A stretch of DNA of 64,000 nucleotides from Mytilisepta virgata (lineage: Eukaryota > Mollusca > Bivalvia > Mytilida > Mytilidae), in assembly GCA_028015205.1 (NCBI GenBank), contig CM051516.1, forward strand, positions 56,486,230 through 56,550,229, in the 5' to 3' direction. Every line of letters starts with the position of its first letter. Within the stretch, counting starts at the first letter, position 1. The position numbers and the translations under genes were made by a program. This document shows, piece by piece, positions 57,300 through 64,000 of this stretch. The notes beneath the pieces were generated by a model. That model made no database searches and had not been told where the DNA came from. It saw nothing but the letters and a program-made list of their open reading frames with translations.

Positions 57300-58029
57300 G
57301 CCGTTCCTGCGGAAAGAGCATAACTCGAATTGAAATATTCAGCCAGGACTCATCTGTGAACTCCCTTGGGGGTATCAGTGAGTTAAAGCTACTGTATAAA
57401 TATGATCCCAATCGGGCCATCAAATCAACATGAACCTGTTCCCGATGCTGAACATCATGCATCATTACTACTGACCTCCTTAGTAAATAATCTACAACTT
57501 CCCAAATTGAAGTTGGCAGACTAAAACATATTTATCAGCTTCGGGGTTCTTATGATAGTGAATGTTGTATTTAATTGTTTTAAAATATGTGAAAATGTGG
57601 TCCGAAATAAAGAAACGACTTTAGATCAAAATATTTTGTTATTTTTTTAAACATTAGATAGTCAGGAGTTTTAACATTTAGTTTTCTGCACTGTATTCAT
57701 GTTTTTTTGTTTTGTTTTGTTTTTTGTTTTTTTTTGTTTTTTTTTGCTTTTCCGGTTCCTGATGCGTTAAACTTAGATTATCATGTCAAACTAATTGAAT
57801 GGTGTTCTGTTGCTACTCTTACTCTTGTTGAACTCTGAAAATATGTATTCACTTATGTGCCGTCTCCCAACATTATATTATGATCCATCAATTGGTGTTT
57901 AATGTATAGAGGCAAATTTCAGGTTTGTTCGCTTTGTACATAAAGACAAGACTAATTGTTATCAAGAGTATTTAATTTTAAAAATGCCAAAATGTAAATC
58001 AATATACCAAACAAAAGTGGACGCTAATA
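57300..58029. other. Intergenic stretch with T-rich runs
   Basis: G/T-rich simple sequence near 57700-57750. Nothing else is recognised. Confidence 0.4.
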
Positions 58030-58760
58030 GATGTCTCACAGGTAAGCGCTTGATCCCAAAGGTAAAGGATTGAAGTCATATTGAAGACTGACATGAGCTA
58101 TCGAAGACCAAGCTAAATACTGAATACTTGTGAAATTGACCTTAGATAAAAACGTTTGCATGATCGCTGAACTATTAAATTGAGGCCAGGGACAAAACAC
58201 TATGGTAGACTGACATTTAATACTCACGAGGTCACTGGGTGGTAAAATTTAGGCCAAGGCCAAAGCCACATAGCAGACTTACATGTACTATCCAAGACCA
58301 AGCTACATACCAAATATCATTGACCTACCATGTATAGTACCTGAGAAACTGGCCTAATCCAAAAAACTTTAACGTGGCCACTGGACCGTGTATTTGAGGT
58401 AAAGAGAAAAAGCCATATGAAAAACTTTCATTTACTACCAAAGACCAAGCTACATATCAAATATCATTGACCTACCATGTATAGTTCCTGAGAAACTGAC
58501 TTAATCAAAAACCTTAACCTGGAAACTGGACCGTGTACTTGATGTCAAGGACAAAAGTCATATGACAGACTGACATATACCACCTAGGACCATGCTACAT
58601 ACCAAATGTTATTGACTTTCCATGTATAGTACTCGATATACTGATCTAATCCAAAAACATTCACGTGGTCACTGGACCGTTAAATATAGGTCAAGGTCAC
58701 ATTACTTCATGTTTATTTGACAGCGCTCGGTGTGTACTGCCAAATATGAAGTTTATACAT
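58030..58760. repeat. ~150-190-bp degenerate tandem array, about four units
   Basis: Recurring phrases are GACCAAGCTACATACCAAAT, ATTGACCTACCATGTATAGT and CTGGACCGT, with units near 58103, 58290, 58442 and 58590. The array ends near a TTTACGTTGTCGTAGACGAC block at 58803. Confidence 0.75.
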
Positions 58761-59231
58761 CAAAGGTTTCCTAAGATAAACTGTTTTTTTTTTTTGTAAA
58801 AAGTTTACGTTGTCGTAGACGACCACATTGACGACATACTTTGTACACCTATGTCTCGCTTACCGGGACGAAAATAAAAAGAAAAACATGATTAGTATCA
58901 AAATTAAAAACATAATTATATACATTGAACAACTAAAATGAAGATTATCAGATCAATATATACTAGCCATAAAAAGAAACGATATCCACTTTAAAAATAC
59001 CATAAGATCAAGATTATTTACAGTTCATGGAAATCAGTTTGTACAATACAGTCAAAGTAAAGATTATCTGAATTTGATAGTGCAGGAAAAAAATCATTCC
59101 AAAAATTAACTGAAGCATTCAAAGGCATTTTTGGAAAACTCATGTCAAGTCTGTTATAATTGATTTGCAACAAAAGTTCCATTAACATGCATGTTTCAGA
59201 AATAATTTATTAATAATGCAGGATTTTAAGG
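58761..59231. other. Intergenic stretch, nothing recognised
   Basis: AT-rich; no supported feature. Confidence 0.4.
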
Positions 59232-59300
59232 GGCAGAGGATGTTTACACTTCTGGAACACCAGATCCTACTCCTAGTGTTTTACGACGTTTGTCGTTCAA
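59232..59300 (+). repeat. Diverged Penelope-like 3' end fragment
   Basis: TTTACACTTCTGGAACACCA then GATCCTACTCCTAGTGTTTT parallels the GGAGCACCTGAGTCTACCCC block at 13640. Confidence 0.35.
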
Positions 59301-60831
59301 GCTATATACACTAGTAATTTAAGATATCCCTACCTGGTACACGTGTAAAATGTACCTTTTTGACAGCTGGAAGTATGGAAGTTAACAGTTTAAAAAGAGG
59401 TTTGGCAGATCCAGCGATGTTGTGTGGGACAATGCCTACAGTCAACATAACTTTTTTGTATCATCTTATATATATATTAAACTTAGTATGTATTCACAGT
59501 ACATATTTTTCTTACTACATACCAAGTTTTATTGCATTTCAATGAAATTCAAGGAAATTCTGAGCACTTCACTCAGTAGATTAAATTATGTCTTATCGGA
59601 ATTGTGCAACAAGAATAACAGTCAACTTTGAAAACTCATGTTACATCCCTCATTTCAAAAAAGTGACTAGAACACAAATAAATAGTAAATAATAATAAAC
59701 AGCTTTAAAAGTTAACACAAATGGTAAGCTTTTAGACTACTGAGTGTCTTTTATAACAGTCGAACTGTTTTTTTTTTTAAACAACTTTTTATTTAAGGGG
59801 TTGCAATTTTTTTTTAAATTAGTCGAAGGGGGTTATGAAGTTTTTTTTCCTATTTTTGACAGCGGGGCACAAAGATTTTTCTTTAACTATTGATTGCTGC
59901 ATACCGCCCCCCTCCCCCCCCCCCCCACTCAAATAAATATTGCACAGTCCCTTATCTAGTGACTGCTTGTGTTTATTGATTCTTTGTGTAACGGGTGAGT
60001 GATTCCGTGCACGAGCTACTTTAAATCGATACAGGTGGTTTAAATACATCTTTATTGTTCATCTACATACATAAACAATTCATATAAATGCGGGTTTGAT
60101 TGAAAATTTCAACAAAAGTGCATTTTAGTCTGCCAATGTTGCAAAATAGTGTTATAAATTATAAGGTACAGACCATTTTTATACTGAGGGGGGGGGGGGG
60201 CCTGGGTTTTTCATTGTGACTAAAAAAAAATTTTCTGTTCTTCATAAAGTTTTTTTTTTCGACAGTGAATGAATTAAAATGTTGATTTTCAGACAAATTG
60301 CAAGTTTGTTTTTTTTTTTAAATTGTGGTGCTTGGGTCCCTAGCCCTCCAAGATGGGTGCCAGTGGGGACCCGATGATAGTTTAACATTGGACCTTATGA
60401 GAAAACAGGCAGAGATGACCAGAGATCCTCGAAGCTAATTGGGACTGGTTCCACTTAAAAATTCTGTCACTCAGGTCCATACTCCATCTAAGATGCACGG
60501 TGCATAGTTTAACATTGGACCCTGTAGAAAAAAAGAAACATAAGCCAATTGGGACTTCACTTGGCCATAATAGTACTTATATTTTTTTTATGAAAACCAG
60601 AAGTCAACATTTTTTTTTTTTTTTTTTTTTTTTTGGCAGTTGTGGAACTTCATGTATTTTTTTCTTGCTACAGAAAAAATATTTTTTTTATTTTTCTCCA
60701 AAGTGAAATTAATATTGTTTTTTTCAAAAATATCCCAGACCCCCCCCCCCCCCCCCTCCCCCAATATAAAAATGGTCGGTGCCTAAGCCATCATGGTAGA
60801 AATTATTGCTGTCGATACCCGTAGGGTATAT
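59301..60831. other. Homopolymer-rich intergenic stretch
   Basis: Contains poly-C at about 59917-59927, poly-G near 60187-60199, poly-T at 60610-60634 and poly-C at 60740-60756. At 60330-60560 a short repeat has TAGTTTAACATTGGACC twice (about 60378 and 60507). No gene. Confidence 0.6.
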
Positions 60832-61240
60832 ATTTTCTGATTCAGTTTGATGAGATGAGTAAAACGAATGGTCACAAGTGGGGTCAAATACCTCAAACAA
60901 AAAAGTTCATCCCTCATACACTGCATCATGTAGCTATACTTGCGGCTTAAGTACAAAAAGAAACTGTTTGCAAACATTCAACAAAATGTGTACATTTTCT
61001 GATTCAATGTAAAGAGATGCCGAGTAAAATGAATGATCACAAGTAGGGTCAAATAACTCAAACAAAAAAGTTCATCCTCAGCATACAGCTGTAAGTATTT
61101 ACCGCATCATGTACTTAGGCTACCCGACTTTGTACTTGTAAGGTTAAAGTACAAAAAGAAACTTTTTGCAAAATATCAACAAATGTATATTTCTGATTCA
61201 ATGTGATGAGATGAGTAAACTGAATGGTCACAAGTAAATT
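60832..61240. repeat. ~160-195-bp tandem array, 2.3 units
   Basis: The landmark TTTCTGATTCA occurs at about 60834, 60994 and 61190. Each is followed by ATGGTCACAAGT or a variant and by CTCAAACAAAAAAGTTCATC in the two full units. Confidence 0.85.
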
Positions 61241-61357
61241 TTACATATATATTTTATACTCTTACATTTTGTGTACTTTACACATGTTACTGATAATAAA
61301 AATGATGTCATATTTTTTGTTTCTAGTATGAAGCATATGATAAAAACATTATAACAG

Positions 61358-61476
61358 GGCTTTTTTCGTATCACTAACTATATCATCCCTTGGCCGATAT
61401 ATCAGCCCTTGAGCTAAAGCTCTCGGGGCTAATATCATGGTCATGGGCTGATATAGTATGTGATACGAAAAAAGCC
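61358..61476. repeat. 119-bp foldback element with 28-bp arms
   Basis: The left arm GGCTTTTTTCGTATCAC...ATATCA (61358-61385) and right arm (61449-61476) are inverted copies with two differences. The loop region contains a second, shorter inverted pair (GATATATCAGCCC against GGGCTGATAT, the latter overlapping the right arm). Confidence 0.8.
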
Positions 61477-62274
61477 ATGTAATAATCTATATTTATTTCA
61501 CCGAGAAATCACGGTATTTCATCGCTTTCAATGTAATAAGTAGCTTTTACATTCACTGACCTACTGAACGTATTTATACGTTTCAAGATTAAAGACCACG
61601 CAGCTTCAATCCATTCTAACAGGGACTCAATCTCCTCTTGTTCTCATTTGATTCATATTCTTGCACAGTCCTCTACGGCGTCCACAAAAAATTTGAAATT
61701 ATAATTCCAGTTTATATGGTGACTCACGGTACTTGGGCCGTTTGGCTAGAATTCTGCCGTAGTGAGATTCACTTTCAACGAAAATGACATGACCGGAAGG
61801 ACTATATACTAGCTTTGAAGTCTTCAGTGGTAACGTTCTGTAATGTCTTTCTGTAGTTGAAAATTTTGGGCGCAATAGTTTTGCTCCTCCCCACGTTCAA
61901 TTTCGTTGCACTGCCTAAGCCAAACACGTGTATTATATTTGGGTGTCATGGTTTTGCGACCTTTCCACTCTCAATTTCGTTCCACTGTCTATGATATATA
62001 TTATATTTGCAGTTCATCGGTTATCGCAGTTTGCAGCACGGACTTGGGCTTGATTATTATTGTTTTGAATGAATGAATATTTTAGTTGCGATCGATAATT
62101 AGTCTCATTTTGTAACCCTGCTGCTTTCAGCTAGAAGTTGGCACTCCATTGCTGATGAGTAACAAGAGAGTAACCTTAATTTTTTATAAAGATTTTCGTT
62201 CAAGTGCACGCTAGGGGCCTTATTGATCTCTCTTGAGGGGATGAATATTGTTTATCTTCGTTGAAGACCCTCGT
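61477..62274. other. Intergenic stretch, nothing recognised
   Basis: Slightly higher GC than its surroundings. No coding or RNA feature is supported. Confidence 0.4.
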
Positions 62275-62299
62275 GTGAAATGATCAAGATGCAGAACAC

Positions 62300-62510
62300 G
62301 GACATAAAGCAAATATTTAGGACAAAAAGGAAATCGGACAGAAAGGGGCGGACAAAGAGCAAAATGTACGGACAAAACGAAAATATTGCGGACAAAAAGC
62401 AAATCGGACAAAAAGCTGCGGACATAAAGCGAAAGTAGCGGACAAAAGTAGCCATTTTGCGGACAAAAAGCAACGGCGGACTGTAGGGAAATAGCGGACA
62501 AAAAACGCCG
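62300..62510 (-). repeat. TTTTTGTCCG minisatellite, locus 2 (inverted)
   Basis: Repeated CGGACAAAAAGC and variants, the reverse complement of the 55798-56100 family. The flank CACCTATGATAC on the minus strand resembles AGGTGTGATACAG beside locus 1, so both loci come from the same larger repeat. Confidence 0.85.
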
Positions 62511-63168
62511 TATCATAGGTGAAACCAAGCAAGGCGTCGGTTTTCATACAGACATGTTAGACATTTCTGCAATAATTGCAACATTCTAACCTTTATAAAA
62601 CTCAGTTTTAAAGAATTTCTTTTATCTTTTTTGATGACTTTTTACACACCTAACATGTTGCCCCATTTAATAAAAAGTTATTGAATGTGGAACAAAACTT
62701 CTAACCAATTTTTTCCATCAGATATTTAACGAAAGGTGTTTTCTCTGATAAGCAAAAACTTACTAATAATGATAATTTGTCAATGAAATTTTTTTTTTAC
62801 ATTTTGCAAAAACTGTCGATGACACAGATTTTAACTAAAACGTTTGAACGTTCTGGCTTACTGTTTTAAATGTATATGAACAATGGAATCGCCCGAAATA
62901 GAGAAGCTCCTAATAATGGGAACTGCCTAATTAAAACGTTTGCTTAATTAACTTAACTTGATTTGCTACACATGACTGGTCCAGTTCTTATTTGCTGTTT
63001 GATTGTTTTTGTTATGATAATGTAAACAGTTTAGATCACTTTATCATTTTTCTACTGTGCAAAACTTTTATATTTTTTATTGTTTGTGTTTCTTTCTTTT
63101 TCTACCATTAAGATCGTTTGCCATAGGTCATAAACAGGTTTGCCTAACGTAATGTAAATTCGATCAAT
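62511..63168. other. Region 5' of lectin gene D
   Basis: AT-rich with no recognised repeat. It contains the presumed promoter of gene D. Confidence 0.4.
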
Positions 63169-63174
63169 AGATAA
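63169..63174 (+). promoter_or_regulatory. GATA-type site upstream of lectin gene D
   Basis: AGATAA, 49-54 bp before the ATG at 63223. Confidence 0.4.
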
Positions 63175-63222
63175 ATTCTATTAGGTCATGCAACATTGAG
63201 ACAAAGTTTTGAACAACACAAC

Positions 63223-64000
63223 ATGTATGGAATTACGTTAATAACAATCTCATTATCAGGTATGTGTTTGATGTTAACACAAACGATTAGATAATTTTAT
63301 TTTTGATGTAAGGTAAGAAAAATTGGAGCAAAAATAGTTTGTAATGGTCATATTTGCCCGACTTTTGTAAATAGGGCAAATAGTGTTATCTCCTTAAGTG
63401 TAGTACTGTTGTCTAAAATTTTGCGTACAAAATTCCCATTCATCCAACGCTTGCTTATGTATTTATAAAATTTTGACTTTGTTCCATTACATATTTTTAG
63501 TGTATTTGATGATAATAAGATACAGGTAACTTATATTAAAATGTTAATATTCGGAAATGTTCAGTAATAAAAATTCTTCGATACCAATATTGATGCACAT
63601 GTATGTGAACATTTCACCCATTTTTGTCATATTATCAGGGTCAAACGTAGTGGAAAAACGAAATAAAGAATGAAAACACTAAAGAGAAGTTTGAATGGCT
63701 TAAATGACCAAGAAAGGTAAAACCGAAAACTAATTCAGAATACTATTGAGCAGGTTAAAAACCCAACATGACCTGAAATGAATTAAATACTATCCATATT
63801 AGGGAGATACACCGAAGTTTCAATTCTTTTTTATAGCAATGAAGGTGTTAATTATATGGCTAACACAGAAACACTAGCAACAGTCGGTGTTAACAATATA
63901 CATCCTCTGATAAATATAGCAAATATAATTTTATGTTTCAGTATTTGGATTGGTGATACCGAAAAATTTATGTCCAGTAACTTGGGCAGAATTCAAAGGC
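63223..64000 (+). CDS. C-type lectin D, 5' part only (runs off the window)
   Basis: Exon 1 is 63223-63259 (MYGITLITISLS plus one base, donor GTATGT), the same 37-nt length and phase as exon 1 of gene A. Exon 2 starts at 63942 after TTTATGTTTCAG. With the split codon it reads FGLVIPKNLCPVTWAEFKG up to the window end, matching the start of the lectin domain in gene B (SCPTGWAEFDG). It is on the opposite strand to genes A-C. Intron 1 (682 bp) holds a degenerate hammerhead-like motif. The rest of the domain lies beyond base 64000, so binding type cannot be judged. Confidence 0.82.
63588..63648 (-). ncRNA. Hammerhead-ribozyme-like motif, degenerate copy 4
   Basis: Minus strand: CTGATAA (63638-63632), no proper stem II, GAAA (63615-63612), then TGTTCACATACATGTGCATC and the shared GATACC-type flank (63580). 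It is recognisable mainly by homology to the copies at 5485 and 27921. Inactive by inspection. Confidence 0.4.

Noticed and set aside
57134..57433. A complete 99-codon gene
   Set aside because: Only the first part resembles a LINE RT; the remainder is unrelated read-through.
62144..62175. CTGATGAG as another hammerhead core
   Set aside because: No GAAA at the right distance, no stem II and no stem I partner.

Overview
The window looks like nuclear DNA from a marine bivalve, most likely a mussel (Mytilus-like). It is AT-rich and intron-bearing, and is packed with low-copy repeats, foldback elements, retrotransposon remnants and a tRNA-derived SINE. Its only host genes are small secreted single-domain C-type lectins, a family greatly expanded in bivalves. 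The genus is an inference from repeat style and lectin type. No bacterial, organellar, CRISPR or rRNA feature was seen.

Host genes: three complete C-type lectin genes lie on the minus strand (A 30703-32727, B 40945-43347, C 51007-55463). A fourth (D) starts on the plus strand at 63223 and runs off the right edge. All complete genes have four coding exons with intron phases 1-0-1. Exon 2 is always 101 nt and exon 3 always 91 nt, and a WGATAR motif sits 24-62 bp upstream of each ATG. The sugar-binding loops differ: QPD/WYD in A, YPR/WQD in B, QPS/WND in C. B and C also share a duplicated block downstream of their stop codons.

Mobile DNA, left to right: a dead LINE reverse transcriptase (about 2.15-3.31 kb, minus) abuts a Penelope-like RT fragment (3.3-4.75 kb, plus). 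Both lie between two inverted copies of a 280-bp repeat. Then come a TTAA-flanked MITE (7.0 kb), a SINE (8.1 kb), a foldback with a poly-C tract (9.7 kb), a dispersed repeat (11.8 kb) and another Penelope-like fragment (14.3-14.9 kb). A near-full-length LINE of about 6.8 kb (15.47-22.29 kb, minus; ORF1 intact with a coiled coil and SGNH esterase domain, ORF2 broken) is inserted in a 161-bp tandem array. Further Penelope-like pieces lie at 26.0-27.1 kb and 45.2-49.3 kb.

Two features stand out. First, at 38.02-38.88 kb a 377/378-bp tandem repeat carries three identical minus-strand hammerhead ribozyme motifs, spaced exactly one monomer apart. This is the layout of a retrozyme, a non-autonomous retroelement thought to move through self-cleaved circular RNA. 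Four degenerate relatives with a different but compensated stem II occur at 5.5, 27.9, 50.4 and 63.6 kb. Second, a 2.7-kb minisatellite (93 units of 29 bp, 46047-48755) has a unit that is itself a piece of the Penelope-like RT reading frame (the LSSNIPRSPA segment). It has expanded inside one RT copy whose two halves still flank it.

The remaining intergenic DNA is AT-rich, with microsatellites, homopolymers and several tandem or foldback repeats, and no gene could be supported there.
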